From: an uncultured Lachnospiraceae bacterium
Lineage (GTDB): Bacteria; Bacillota; Clostridia; Lachnospirales; Lachnospiraceae
Assembly: GCA_944383265.1 (NCBI GenBank)
Contig: CALWOX010000001.1
Location: forward strand, 421,983-485,982
DNA length: 64,000 bases
Direction: 5' to 3'
The stretch's first letter is position 1. Each line of letters starts with the position of its first letter. Below are positions 52,730 to 62,277 of this stretch, piece after piece. Below the pieces are notes generated by a model. It was given only the letters and a program-made list of their open reading frames with translations, searched no databases and had not been told where the DNA came from. A program made the position numbers and the translations under genes.

Positions 52730-53587
52730 ATGAGAGAACTCAGGGGTAAGGCGGTATCGGACTGTATAAAGGAAGAAATTGAAAAGAAGCTTCCGGAGCT
52801 GATAAAAAGGCTCGGCAGAAAACCGAGGCTTGAGATCATAAGGGTGGGGGACAACGAGGCTGACGGCTCCTATGCAAGGTCAGCCATGAAAAAAACAGCT
52901 GATTTCGGTATGGAGGCGGAGCTTAAATGCTTTCCGAAAGACATACCGGAGGCGGAATTTGCATCCTATGTCAAAGAAAAAAGCGACGATAGCGATACAG
53001 ACGGTATACTTATATTAAGGCCTCTTCCCGAGGGACTTGAGGAAGCGTCAAAAGCGGTACTGAAGCCTGAAAAGGATCTTGACGGAATGACAGAAAAGAA
53101 TCAGGCTCTCGTTTTTTCGGGTGATCCCTCAGGCTTTGCCCCCTGTACAGCGGCTGCGGTCATAAGACTTTTAAAGCATTACGGAGTCGAGGTTTCCGGA
53201 AAGCATGTGGCTGTTGCGGGACGAAGCAATGTGGTGGGAAAGCCTCTTTCCATGCTGCTCTTATCGGAAAACGCCACAGTGACACTATGCCATTCAAGGA
53301 CTCCTGATGAACTCTTGAAAAAGCAGCTCGCAAATGCCGACATAATATGTACAGCCGTAGGAAAGGCAGGCTTTTTGAAGTCGGATTCTGTTAAAGTAGG
53401 AGCGGCAGTTGTGGATGCGGGGATAAATGTGAACGAGGAAGGAAGGCTCTGCGGAGATGCCGACTATGATGCGATAAAGGACAAATGCTCTTTTATAAGC
53501 CCTGTTCCGGGAGGCCTCGGGGCGGTCACAACGGCAGTGCTCTGCGAAAATCTTTTTAAAGCGGCCTTAAGGCACAGCCTCAGGTGA
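52730..53587 (+). CDS. folD: Bifunctional methylene-THF dehydrogenase/methenyl-THF cyclohydrolase
   Basis: A 285-residue FolD: LEIIRVGDNEADGSYARSAMKKTADFGMEAE holds the catalytic tyrosine and lysine (YARSAMKK, where YVRNKEKA is typical). PLPEGL, GFAPCTAAAVIRLL and VAVAGRSNVVGKPLSMLLL follow, with the nucleotide site. It interconverts one-carbon units on tetrahydrofolate with NADP. It lies four bases after fchA. Confidence 0.95.
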   Translation: MRELRGKAVSDCIKEEIEKKLPELIKRLGRKPRLEIIRVGDNEADGSYARSAMKKTADFGMEAELKCFPKDIPEAEFASYVKEKSDDSDTDGILILRPLPEGLEEASKAVLKPEKDLDGMTEKNQALVFSGDPSGFAPCTAAAVIRLLKHYGVEVSGKHVAVAGRSNVVGKPLSMLLLSENATVTLCHSRTPDELLKKQLANADIICTAVGKAGFLKSDSVKVGAAVVDAGINVNEEGRLCGDADYDAIKDKCSFISPVPGGLGAVTTAVLCENLFKAALRHSLR

Positions 53588-53698
53588 TTTTTATCTTGCC
53601 CGCGGTCCCCGCATTTGATATACTGTATAGGATTTTCATTCATATTGTTATTACACAAAATTATAAAAGTTATATAAGTTGTATAAGGAGAAAGAAAA

Positions 53699-54211
53699 AT
53701 GACTTTACTTGAAAATTGGAGAGAAAAAGCATACGGAGAGGGCATGGACAGAAAGGCCCAGGAAAAGCTCTGGACAGATTACTTCATGGTTGAGAAGGGA
53801 ATATATGAGAAGCTTCTTTCGGAGCCTGAGACTGTAGTAGAGGGAAGTGTTAAGGAGCTTGCCGAAAAGTACGGAACAGATATTCAGACCATGACAGGCT
53901 TCCTTGATGGCATCAATGAGTCCTTAAAGGGCTATGAGAACCCCATCGAGACCATGGATGAGAACACAGTTGTAAAGATTGAGATAGATCCCGAGAAGCT
54001 TTACTACAACATGGTGGATGCAAAGGCAAACTGGCTCTATGAGCTTCCCCAGTGGAAGAGCATCCTTTCAGATGAAAAGAGAGAGGAGCTTTACAAGAAG
54101 TGTAAGGCTTCAGGAACAGTAAAGAGAGTCGGAAAGAAAGTATATCCCAACGATCCCTGTCCCTGCGGAAGCGGAAAAAAGTACAAGAAGTGCTGCGGAA
54201 AGAATGCATAA
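53699..54211 (+). CDS. SEC-C motif protein
   Basis: A 170-residue protein with a helical body and a C-terminal SEC-C zinc motif ([20 protein letters not shown]). The motif occurs in SecA and many small proteins. The body ([32 protein letters not shown]) is common in Clostridia without known function. It overlaps or abuts hslO. Confidence 0.88.
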   Translation: MTLLENWREKAYGEGMDRKAQEKLWTDYFMVEKGIYEKLLSEPETVVEGSVKELAEKYGTDIQTMTGFLDGINESLKGYENPIETMDENTVVKIEIDPEKLYYNMVDAKANWLYELPQWKSILSDEKREELYKKCKASGTVKRVGKKVYPNDPCPCGSGKKYKKCCGKNA

Positions 54212-54224
54212 GCAGGTAGAAGGC

Positions 54225-55118
54225 ATGCCTAATACAGAAAAAGATTACATTGTAAGGGCTACTGCGGCAGACGGCGAGATAAGGGCCTTTGCGGTGACAG
54301 CCGAAGATACTGTGGAGGAGGCAAGGCGTATACATAATACATCGCCTGTAGCCACTGCGGCGCTCGGAAGGCTTATGATGGGCGCTCTTATGATGGGTAT
54401 CGATATGAAGGGTGAGGATGACCTCATAACCCTTAAGATAAATTGTGACGGCCCCATAGGAGGACTTCTTGCCACTGCCGACTCAAAGGGAAGAGTTAAG
54501 GGCTACGTCAATTCTCCTGAGGTGATGCTTCCCGCAAATGAGTTCGGAAAGCTTGATGTGGGAGGAGCTCTGGGAAAGGGTGTACTCAACGTCATAAAGG
54601 ATATCGGACTTAAGGAGCCTTATGTGGGTCAGACCATGCTTACCACGGGAGAGATAGCGGAGGATCTTACATATTATTTTGCGGCCTCCGAGCAGATACC
54701 CTCGGCGGTTGCTCTCGGAGTACTGATGAACAGGGAAAACACCGTAAGGCGTGCGGGCGGATTCATTATCCAGCTCATGCCCGGAGCCTCGGATGAGATC
54801 GTAAATAAGCTTGAGGAGAGGCTCAAAGGACTTTCACCTATAACCTCCATGCTTGATGAAGGAATGAGCCCCGAGGATATACTTAAGCTTGTGCTTAAGG
54901 ATTTTTCACCGGAGCTTACCTCCCGGACAGGATGCGGGTATTACTGCAACTGCTCGAAGGAGCGGGTGGAGAAGGCGCTCATAAGTATAGGAAAAAATGA
55001 CATAAGCGATATGATATCCGACGGAAAGCCCATAGAGGTCTGCTGTCATTTCTGCAATAAAAAATACAGCTTTGATATCGATGAACTAAAGGATATACTC
55101 GATAAAGCCGGCAGATAA
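54225..55118 (+). CDS. hslO: Redox-regulated chaperone Hsp33
   Basis: A 297-residue Hsp33 beginning KDYIVRATAADGEIRAFAVTAEDTVEEARR, with GRLMMGALMMG, the conserved middle MLTTGEIAEDLTYYFAASEQIPSAV, and the C-terminal zinc switch CNC and CHFC. Oxidation releases zinc and turns on holdase activity. ATG 54225 best matches family N-termini; ATG 54204 overlaps the previous gene and would add seven residues. Confidence 0.93.
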   Translation: MPNTEKDYIVRATAADGEIRAFAVTAEDTVEEARRIHNTSPVATAALGRLMMGALMMGIDMKGEDDLITLKINCDGPIGGLLATADSKGRVKGYVNSPEVMLPANEFGKLDVGGALGKGVLNVIKDIGLKEPYVGQTMLTTGEIAEDLTYYFAASEQIPSAVALGVLMNRENTVRRAGGFIIQLMPGASDEIVNKLEERLKGLSPITSMLDEGMSPEDILKLVLKDFSPELTSRTGCGYYCNCSKERVEKALISIGKNDISDMISDGKPIEVCCHFCNKKYSFDIDELKDILDKAGR

Positions 55119-55178
55119 ATTTATCAGAATGATACATAAAAACTCGCAAAGCGTCTTGATATTTGTTTAACAAGGCAC

Positions 55179-55207
55179 TTGAAAAAATACAAAATTGAAT
55201 GTAAGAT
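55179..55207 (+). promoter_or_regulatory. Promoter of gap
   Basis: TTGAAA, a 17-base spacer and TAAGAT, about 50 bases ahead of the gap start codon and its GAGGAGG ribosome binding site. Confidence 0.6.
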
Positions 55208-55257
55208 ATTAACTGACTGTAAACGAAAATTTTTATTCCATAGAGGAGGAAATAATA

Positions 55258-56292
55258 ATGGCAGTTAAAGTTGCAATTAACGGATTCGGACGTATCGGAC
55301 GTCTTGCATTTCGTCAGATGTTCGAGGCTGAGGGAACAGAGATCGTAGCTATCAACGACCTCACAGATCCTAAGATGCTCGCAAACTTACTTAAGTATGA
55401 TTCATCACAGGGAAGATATGCTCTTTGCGATAAGGTTTCAGCAGGAGAGGACAGCATCACTGTTGATGGAAAGACAATAAAGATATATAAGGAGCCCGAT
55501 GCTTCAAAGCTTCCTTGGGGAGAGCTCGGAGTTGACGTTGTTCTTGAGTGTACAGGATTCTACTGCTCAAAGGCAAAGGCTCAGGCACATATCGATGCCG
55601 GAGCTAAGAAGGTAGTTATCTCCGCACCTGCTGGAAATGACCTTCCCACTATAGTTTACAATGTAAACCATGAGACTCTTACAGCTGAGGACAACATTAT
55701 CTCAGCAGCATCATGCACAACCAACTGTCTTGCTCCCATGGCTAAGGCACTTAATGATTTCGCTCCTATCCAGTCAGGAATCATGGCTACTATCCATGCT
55801 TACACAGGAGATCAGATGGTTCTCGACGGACCTCACAGAAAGGGCGATTTAAGAAGAGCAAGAGCTGCCGCTGTAAATATCGTTCCCAACTCTACAGGAG
55901 CTGCAAAGGCTATCGGACTTGTTATTCCCGAGCTTGCAGGAAAGCTTATCGGAGCTGCACAGAGAGTACCCGTTCCCACAGGTTCAACAACACTTCTCTT
56001 CGCAGTAGTTAAGGGAAATGGCAAGGAGATCACAGTTGACTCTGTAAACGCTGCTATGAAGGCTGCTTCAGAGAAGATCCCCGAGACCTACGGCTACAAC
56101 GAGGATATGATCGTTTCTTCAGACGTTATCGGAATGACCTACGGATCACTTTTCGATGCTACTCAGACCATGGTTGCAAAGGTTGACGATGACCTTTACG
56201 AGGTTCAGGTAGTTTCATGGTACGACAATGAGAACTCTTACACATCACAGATGGTAAGAACTATCAAGTACTTCGAGAAGTTCGTTAAGTAA
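55258..56292 (+). CDS. gap: Glyceraldehyde-3-phosphate dehydrogenase
   Basis: A 344-residue enzyme with the NAD site [16 protein letters not shown], the catalytic cysteine C153 in [12 protein letters not shown], and [15 protein letters not shown] near the end. It converts glyceraldehyde-3-phosphate to 1,3-bisphosphoglycerate. Codon use is very uniform (many CTT, GGA, AAG), consistent with high expression. It is the first of three glycolytic genes in order. Confidence 0.97.
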   Translation: MAVKVAINGFGRIGRLAFRQMFEAEGTEIVAINDLTDPKMLANLLKYDSSQGRYALCDKVSAGEDSITVDGKTIKIYKEPDASKLPWGELGVDVVLECTGFYCSKAKAQAHIDAGAKKVVISAPAGNDLPTIVYNVNHETLTAEDNIISAASCTTNCLAPMAKALNDFAPIQSGIMATIHAYTGDQMVLDGPHRKGDLRRARAAAVNIVPNSTGAAKAIGLVIPELAGKLIGAAQRVPVPTGSTTLLFAVVKGNGKEITVDSVNAAMKAASEKIPETYGYNEDMIVSSDVIGMTYGSLFDATQTMVAKVDDDLYEVQVVSWYDNENSYTSQMVRTIKYFEKFVK

Positions 56293-56325
56293 TTATAATA
56301 TATAATACGAAATACGAGTTTATTA

Positions 56326-56359
56326 AGGGCTCGGTGCCTTCGGGCTCCGGGCCCTTTTT
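56326..56359 (+). terminator. Intrinsic terminator between gap and pgk
   Basis: AGGGCTCGG pairs with CCGGGCCCT (one G-U pair) and is followed by TTTTT. The pgk ribosome binding site AAAAGGAG comes directly after. Partial read-through would set pgk and tpi below gap. Confidence 0.8.
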
Positions 56360-56377
56360 CAAAAGGAGAAAATAAAA

Positions 56378-57589
56378 ATGGCTAAGTTAAACAAGAAATC
56401 AGTTGATGATCTTAATGTAAAGGGAAAAAGAGTCCTTGTAAGATGTGACTTCAACGTGCCCTTAAAGGATGGAAAGATAACAGATGAGAACCGTATAGTT
56501 GCGGCTCTTCCCACAATAAAGAAGCTTATAAATGATGGCGGAAAGGTTATCCTCTGCTCACATCTCGGAAAGCCTAAGGGAGAGGCAAAGCCCGAGCTTT
56601 CACTTGCTCCCGTTGCAGTAAGACTTTCAGAGCTTCTCGGAAAGGAAGTTAAGTTTGCGGCTGACCCCGAGGTCGTAGGACCCAATGCAAAGGCGGCTGT
56701 AGCGGCTATGAATGACGGAGATGTTGTTCTCCTTGAGAATACACGTTACAGAAAAGAAGAGACAAAGAATGAGGACAACTTCTCTGAGGAACTGGCTTCA
56801 CTTTGTGATGTATATGTTGACGATGCATTCGGAACAGCACACAGAGCTCACTGCTCAAATGTGGGAGTTACAAAGTTTGTAAAGGAGTCTGCTGTGGGCT
56901 ATCTTATGCAGAAGGAAATAGAGTTCCTCGGAAATGCTGTGGAGAATCCCGAGAGACCCTTCGTTGCTATTCTCGGAGGCGCTAAGGTTGCCGACAAGCT
57001 CAATGTTATATCAAACCTTCTTGAGAAGTGTGACACACTTATCATTGGAGGCGGAATGGCATTTACCTTCCTTAAGGCTAAGGGCTACAATGTGGGAACC
57101 TCGCTTGTGGACGACACAAAGATCGATTACTGCAAGGAGATGATGGAGAAGGCTGAGAAGCTCGGAAAGAAGCTCCTTCTTCCTGTAGATGCAGTAGTTG
57201 CAAAGGCATTCCCCGATCCTATCGATGCGGCTATAGAGACTGCTGTATATGCGGCTGACAAGATGCCCGAGGGAGAGATGGGACTTGATATCGGACCTGA
57301 GACCATGAAGCTCTATGCGGATGCTGTAAAGAGCGCAAAGACAGTAGTATGGAACGGACCTATGGGAGTATTTGAGAATCCCGAGCTTGCAAAGGGAACC
57401 ATAGCGGTTGCAAAGGCTCTTGCAGAGACAGACGCTACCACCATTATCGGAGGCGGAGACTCAGCCGCAGCTGTAAATACACTTGGCTTTGGAGACAAGA
57501 TGACTCATATCTCCACAGGCGGAGGAGCATCTCTTGAGTTCCTTGAGGGTAAGGAGATGCCGGGTGTTGCTGCTGTAAACGATAAATAA
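56378..57589 (+). CDS. pgk: Phosphoglycerate kinase
   Basis: A 403-residue kinase: [60 protein letters not shown] and the C-terminal [12 protein letters not shown] and [15 protein letters not shown]. It makes ATP from 1,3-bisphosphoglycerate. ATG 56378 follows AAAAGGAG. Confidence 0.97.
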   Translation: MAKLNKKSVDDLNVKGKRVLVRCDFNVPLKDGKITDENRIVAALPTIKKLINDGGKVILCSHLGKPKGEAKPELSLAPVAVRLSELLGKEVKFAADPEVVGPNAKAAVAAMNDGDVVLLENTRYRKEETKNEDNFSEELASLCDVYVDDAFGTAHRAHCSNVGVTKFVKESAVGYLMQKEIEFLGNAVENPERPFVAILGGAKVADKLNVISNLLEKCDTLIIGGGMAFTFLKAKGYNVGTSLVDDTKIDYCKEMMEKAEKLGKKLLLPVDAVVAKAFPDPIDAAIETAVYAADKMPEGEMGLDIGPETMKLYADAVKSAKTVVWNGPMGVFENPELAKGTIAVAKALAETDATTIIGGGDSAAAVNTLGFGDKMTHISTGGGASLEFLEGKEMPGVAAVNDK

Positions 57590-57633
57590 TTTTATTATAA
57601 TGATATACTCATAAAATTATCAGGAGAGAAAAG

Positions 57634-58380
57634 ATGAGAAAGAAGATTATTGCGGGAAACTGGAAGATGAATATGACTCCCTCAGAGGCTGTAAAGCTTG
57701 TGGAGGAGCTCAAGCCTCTTGTAAAGAATGAGGAGGCTGATGTAGTATTCTGTGTTCCTGCTATAGACATAGTACCTGTAGTTGAGGCCTGCAAGGGCTC
57801 CAACATAGAAGTAGGCGCCGAGAACATGTATTTTGAGGAGAAGGGCGCTTACACAGGAGAGATATCTCCTGCTATGCTTGTGGATGCAGGCGTAAAGTAC
57901 GTTATCCTCGGACATTCCGAGAGGAGAGAGTACTTCAAGGAGACCGATGAGGACATAAATAAGAAGATGAAGAAGGCCTTCGAGCATGGCCTTACACCTA
58001 TTATGTGCTGCGGAGAGAGCCTTACTCAGAGGGAGCAGGGCATCACTATCGATTGGATAAGACAGCAGGTAAAGATCGGATTTCAGGGAATCCCTGCAGC
58101 TGACGCCGCAAAGGCTGTTATAGCTTATGAGCCTATCTGGGCTATAGGAACAGGAAAGACCGCTACTACAGAGCAGGCTGAGGAGGTCTGCAAGGCTATC
58201 CGTGAGTGCATAGCTGAGATTTATGATGAGGCCACAGCCGAGGCTATCCGCATCCAGTATGGCGGTTCCGTAAATGCCGGAAATGCTGCAGAGCTCTTTG
58301 CTCAGCCCGATATTGACGGAGGACTTGTGGGAGGAGCTTCCCTTAAGCCTGACTTCGGAAAGGTCGTTTGCTATAAGTAA
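57634..58380 (+). CDS. tpiA: Triosephosphate isomerase
   Basis: A 248-residue isomerase: [16 protein letters not shown] with the active-site lysine, ILGHSERR with the histidine, and [14 protein letters not shown] with the catalytic glutamate and flexible loop. [12 protein letters not shown] binds phosphate. It follows pgk by 44 bases with AGGAGAG upstream. Confidence 0.97.
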   Translation: MRKKIIAGNWKMNMTPSEAVKLVEELKPLVKNEEADVVFCVPAIDIVPVVEACKGSNIEVGAENMYFEEKGAYTGEISPAMLVDAGVKYVILGHSERREYFKETDEDINKKMKKAFEHGLTPIMCCGESLTQREQGITIDWIRQQVKIGFQGIPAADAAKAVIAYEPIWAIGTGKTATTEQAEEVCKAIRECIAEIYDEATAEAIRIQYGGSVNAGNAAELFAQPDIDGGLVGGASLKPDFGKVVCYK

Positions 58381-58459
58381 TTAAGGTTACATAACATAAA
58401 TACTTTATTATAATCAATAATATTACAATAATTATTTATTGATAAAAATTACGACATAT

Positions 58460-58526
58460 AAAGAGCATATCCCATAGCATATACGGCAATGATTCAAGCC
58501 GATAATGCATAAGGGATATGCTCTTT
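58460..58526. terminator. Bidirectional terminator between tpiA and the MATE gene
   Basis: AAAGAGCATATCCC pairs perfectly with GGGATATGCTCTTT (14 bp), with an inner CGGC/GCCG pair and a T run after it on both strands. Confidence 0.88.
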
Positions 58527-58556
58527 TATATTTTTCTTTTTATTTATCTTTTTACT

Positions 58557-59912
58557 TTATGACTTCTGACCGGCACTCGGATGAAGGTATTTCCTTGATC
58601 TCTTATAGTTTATCGTCACAAATATCACCGCGAAGGTCCAGCCTATTCCTGTGGCAAGGGCAACTCCCGCAAGCTGCATTGATGAGACTAGTATGTACGA
58701 GAATATTACTCTGAGGCTGACCTGTCCGAAGGTGAGATAAAAGGCCCAGTCCATCTTGCCTATTCCCCTGAAGTAGCCTGACATTATGCAACCTATATAG
58801 TCGAAGATATAAAAGGGAGCAAGCCATATGAGGTAGGAACAGCCCTCCCTTATGGTATCAGGCACGGCTCCCGGTATCATTAAAAGGATCATAGGCTTTG
58901 CAAAGAACACCATGCATGGAAGCAGTACAAAGCCCAAGATTATATACATGAGATTTCCGGTACGGGCGGCCTTTCTTACTCTGTCATACTTTCCTGCACC
59001 GTAGTTTTGCGCGACAAAAATAGATTCGGCCTGAGTACCGCTTACTCCGAGGGAATTCACATAGCCCTCTATCCTCGTGGTTGCGGTATAGGCGCTTATG
59101 GCATTTAAGCCCAGTCCGTTTACGCAGCTCTGAACAAGTATCTTTCCTATGTGGAGGCTTGACTGCTGCAAGGCGGATATGGAGCCGTAATTAAAGGTGG
59201 CCTTTAAAAGACCGAGGTCAAAGCGCATGTCTTCTCTTGTGAATATCAGCTCGGGAGATGTGGACCTTATATATATGAAGCACAGCGCCGCCGATATAAG
59301 CTGTGACATGACTGTGGCAAGAGCCGCCCCATGCATGCCCATCTCAAAGACCGCCACAAACAGAAGGTCAAGAAATATGTTTGACACTATACCCGCAAAG
59401 AGAAAGTAAAGCGTCGCCTTCGTATTTCCCGCAGCGCGGAGCACAGCGGAGAGCATGTTGTAGAGATAGGTCGCTATGAGCCCCGAAAATATCACCATAA
59501 GGTAAGAGCGGGCATGGGAAAAGGTCTCATAAGGGGTGGACATGAGCCTTAGTATAACAGGCAAAAGCAGTATCCCGAGTATACTTATAAATATGGTAAA
59601 AAGGCCGCCGCAGCTTAGGGCGATAAAAAATTCCTGACGGAATTTTCCTCGGTCTCCCTCGCCGTAAAAACGTGCAAATAAGACAGACATTCCTATGCAG
59701 CATCCGCTTATTATGAATATAAAAAGATTCATGAGAGTTCCGGATATACCTACAGCGGCAAATGCCGCCTCTCCCACAAATCTTCCTATTATCACCGCAT
59801 CTACGGTATTGTAAAATTGCTGGAGTATGTCCCCCAAAAGAAGGGGAAGAGCCAAGATAATGAGCTGAGTTTTAATATTTCCTTCAGTAAGTCCTTTTGT
59901 ATTTGTCTTCAT
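58557..59912 (-). CDS. MATE family efflux transporter
   Basis: A 451-residue transporter with 12 helices, opening NIKTQLIILALPLLLGDILQQFYNTVDAVIIGRFVGEAAFAAVGISG, the standard DinF/MATE N-terminus. It exports drugs or metabolites using sodium or proton gradients. It is convergent with tpiA and lies downstream of the GntR regulator on the same strand, 92 bp away. Confidence 0.94.
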   Translation of the reverse strand: MKTNTKGLTEGNIKTQLIILALPLLLGDILQQFYNTVDAVIIGRFVGEAAFAAVGISGTLMNLFIFIISGCCIGMSVLFARFYGEGDRGKFRQEFFIALSCGGLFTIFISILGILLLPVILRLMSTPYETFSHARSYLMVIFSGLIATYLYNMLSAVLRAAGNTKATLYFLFAGIVSNIFLDLLFVAVFEMGMHGAALATVMSQLISAALCFIYIRSTSPELIFTREDMRFDLGLLKATFNYGSISALQQSSLHIGKILVQSCVNGLGLNAISAYTATTRIEGYVNSLGVSGTQAESIFVAQNYGAGKYDRVRKAARTGNLMYIILGFVLLPCMVFFAKPMILLMIPGAVPDTIREGCSYLIWLAPFYIFDYIGCIMSGYFRGIGKMDWAFYLTFGQVSLRVIFSYILVSSMQLAGVALATGIGWTFAVIFVTINYKRSRKYLHPSAGQKS

Positions 59913-60004
59913 AAGTAAAAATTCCTGTAAGTATTTTAGGCCTGAGCAAGCTTTATATCAGAGTAAGGCATCGCTTTAGGGCTGTTTTAAATCGGAGTTT
60001 AAAT

Positions 60005-60748
60005 CTAAGCCAAGCTGAAGCTGATGAAGGGACCTGAGAGCATCTGCCTTGTCACTGTGGAGGTGAAGGCTATAAGCGCGCCGTCATCATCGTATATATC
60101 AGTATCCCAACAAAAAAGAGTGTTCGGAATATTTTCTCCGAGGTAAGAAAGATCGATATAGTCATATATCGGAGTATTAAGGTATATCTGCACCTTGGCA
60201 GGCTTTGCGGAGCCGTATTTTTTAAGATAATCATGTATATACGTATCCGAAAGCTTGGAACTTATTACAGATTCCTCCTTCATGTACATTGAGGGAATAT
60301 AGGTATAGTCAACATATTTGGGCTTGTTGTAATGCCTTACAACTCGGATTATCTCAAAAACCGATTCATCAGGAGATATCTGAAATTTCTCGGCGACCTC
60401 CTTGGGGGCCTTGAAGAGCCTTATACTTGCCACCTCGTGATTTTTTATAACAGACTCCGCCGTATTTATCTTTACATTGTTTGAAAAGACATTGGTTGCG
60501 GTAGGAGTGTGCATGGTGCTGTTTACGAAGGAGCCCTTGCCTTTGATCCTGTCTATGACTCCCATAGTGACAAGCTCCTTTATAGCAGTATTGGCCGTTA
60601 TACGGCTTACTGAAAACATATGTGAGATCTCATTTTCGGAGGGGATCTTGTCACCCTCCCTGAGCTCTCCCGAATTTATTTTTGAAAGGATATAATTTTG
60701 AATTTTAACATATTGGGGAACATAATCGGAATTGTTGGTGTTTAACAT
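60005..60748 (-). CDS. GntR/HutC-family regulator with UTRA domain
   Basis: A 247-residue regulator: winged helix (VPQYVKIQNYILSKINSGELREGDKIPSENEISHMFSVSRITANTAIKELVTMGVIDRIKGKGSFV) then a UTRA effector domain (RLFKAPKEVAEKFQISPDESVFEIIRVVRHYNKPKYVDYTYIPS). ATG 60748 (MLNTNNSDYVPQY) is preferred over an upstream TTG at 60814 that adds 22 residues. It is divergent from the UroD-like operon and probably controls it in response to a small metabolite. Confidence 0.88.
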   Translation of the reverse strand: MLNTNNSDYVPQYVKIQNYILSKINSGELREGDKIPSENEISHMFSVSRITANTAIKELVTMGVIDRIKGKGSFVNSTMHTPTATNVFSNNVKINTAESVIKNHEVASIRLFKAPKEVAEKFQISPDESVFEIIRVVRHYNKPKYVDYTYIPSMYMKEESVISSKLSDTYIHDYLKKYGSAKPAKVQIYLNTPIYDYIDLSYLGENIPNTLFCWDTDIYDDDGALIAFTSTVTRQMLSGPFISFSLA

Positions 60749-61199
60749 AGTTTCATACTCACTTTTTAAATATTCTTTAGGCAGAGACCTTAAGTTGTAT
60801 ATACAAGATGACAACTTTTAAGATATTCCACTGAAATTATGCGATGTAAAAGGCTGTTTTAAGCCATTTTAGGCTTAAAACAAAACAAATGAAGTGTACG
60901 GGAATCTTTAAATGTAGGCAAATTATAATACATCTTTTACAAAATATAATAATACAAATATGTGGAAATATCAATATAATTAATAAATTAAAAAGTAGCG
61001 AATGGTAAAAAGCTACAAAAATATATTAAAATTTTATAAACTTTCAATGTTGACTTTAATTTACAAATTTCGTATATTAAGTTACAAAGATATATAGACA
61101 ACTTTACAAAAAGTCAATTCCCTTAACGAGCCGCATTGCGGCAGCTTTTGGTAGAGCTTGTCGAAATATAGCTTTATTACAATTACAGGAGGAAAAAAT
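60749..61199. other. Divergent regulatory region
   Basis: About 450 bp of AT-rich DNA between the GntR-type regulator and the UroD-like gene. TTACAAA-like words recur (near 60935, 61041, 61062, 61083 and 61104). A small GCCGC/GCGGC hairpin lies at 61130-61142 ahead of the UroD-like ribosome binding site. No gene is seen; operators for the regulator are likely here. Confidence 0.5.
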
Positions 61200-62210
61200 A
61201 TGACAAGAGAGGAAAGAATCAAGGCTGCTCTTGCGGGAAAGGATGTGGATCGTGTTCCCTGCTCTGTGTGGATGCATTTTTCCGAGTACGATCAGGATCC
61301 CAGATCTCTTGCTGAGCATCAGGCTGCTTTCACTGAAGAGTATGATTACGACTTCATAAAGATGATGCCCTTCGGAGCCTACAGCACTCAGGACTGGGGA
61401 ACAAAGATTGCTATCTATTGTGACAAGTTCAAAGAGCCTGTTATCACAGCTCCGGCTATAGCCGAGGTAGAGGACTATTACAAGATAGAGCCCCTTTCAG
61501 CAGAGCACGGAACCTACGGAAAGACCCTTGAGTTCGCTCATCACCTCGCAAAGGCTGTTGCACCCCACACACCTTTTATTCAGACTGTATTCAGCCCTGC
61601 GACAACATTAAAGAAAATGACTTCGAACCGCCTCATCCAAGACATGGTTGAGACACCCGAGGCTGTTCATGCCGCTCTTGCAGCAATCACCGAGACTACC
61701 ATCAATTTTGTAAAAGCTAATATTGAGGCAGGCGTAAGCGGTTTCTTCTTTGCTACACAGTGCGCTACCTATGACTTCATGACAGACGCACTTTTCGCAG
61801 AGTTCTGCAAGCCCTATGACCTTCAGGTAATAAACAGCTACAAGGATAAGACATGGTTCAACGTAGTTCATGTTCACGGATCAAACATCATGTTTGACAC
61901 TGTAAGCAAGTATCCCTGCAACTGCCTTAACTGGCACGACAGAGACACAGAGCCTTCAATGGAGACAGCGAGAAAGACTGTATCAAAGGCCTTCCTCGGC
62001 GGAATACATGAGGTTCCCACTATTATCGACGGAAAGCTTGCTTACGGCAGCGTAATGGCTACAAGCACATCGGAGGAGATCTACAATCACGTTAAGGAAG
62101 CCATAAAGATGGTGGACGGAAAGGGCCTTATCATCGGTCCCGGATGCGTATGTGATCCCCACACATCATCCGAAAATCTCCATGCCGTAAGAAAGGCTTG
62201 CGAATTATAA
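61200..62210 (+). CDS. Uroporphyrinogen decarboxylase-family protein (MtaA/CmuA-like)
   Basis: A 336-residue TIM-barrel protein of the UroD family, beginning MTREERIKAALAGKDVDRVPCSVWMHFSEYDQDP. Its C-terminal GPGCVCDPHTSSENLHAVRKA corresponds to the cysteine block of the methyltransferase branch (MtaA, CmuA, MtbA) rather than haem synthesis; a histidine block reads FNVVHVHGSNIMFDTVSKYPCNCLNWHDRD. It probably transfers a methyl group or acts on a related small molecule; no corrinoid protein is in the window. ATG 61200 follows AGGAGG. Confidence 0.85.
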   Translation: MTREERIKAALAGKDVDRVPCSVWMHFSEYDQDPRSLAEHQAAFTEEYDYDFIKMMPFGAYSTQDWGTKIAIYCDKFKEPVITAPAIAEVEDYYKIEPLSAEHGTYGKTLEFAHHLAKAVAPHTPFIQTVFSPATTLKKMTSNRLIQDMVETPEAVHAALAAITETTINFVKANIEAGVSGFFFATQCATYDFMTDALFAEFCKPYDLQVINSYKDKTWFNVVHVHGSNIMFDTVSKYPCNCLNWHDRDTEPSMETARKTVSKAFLGGIHEVPTIIDGKLAYGSVMATSTSEEIYNHVKEAIKMVDGKGLIIGPGCVCDPHTSSENLHAVRKACEL

Positions 62211-62277
62211 TTTTTGCAGGGGCTTTTTATAACGAAACCGACAACAAGGCAAAAACTTAAAGAAAAGGAAAAAGAGT

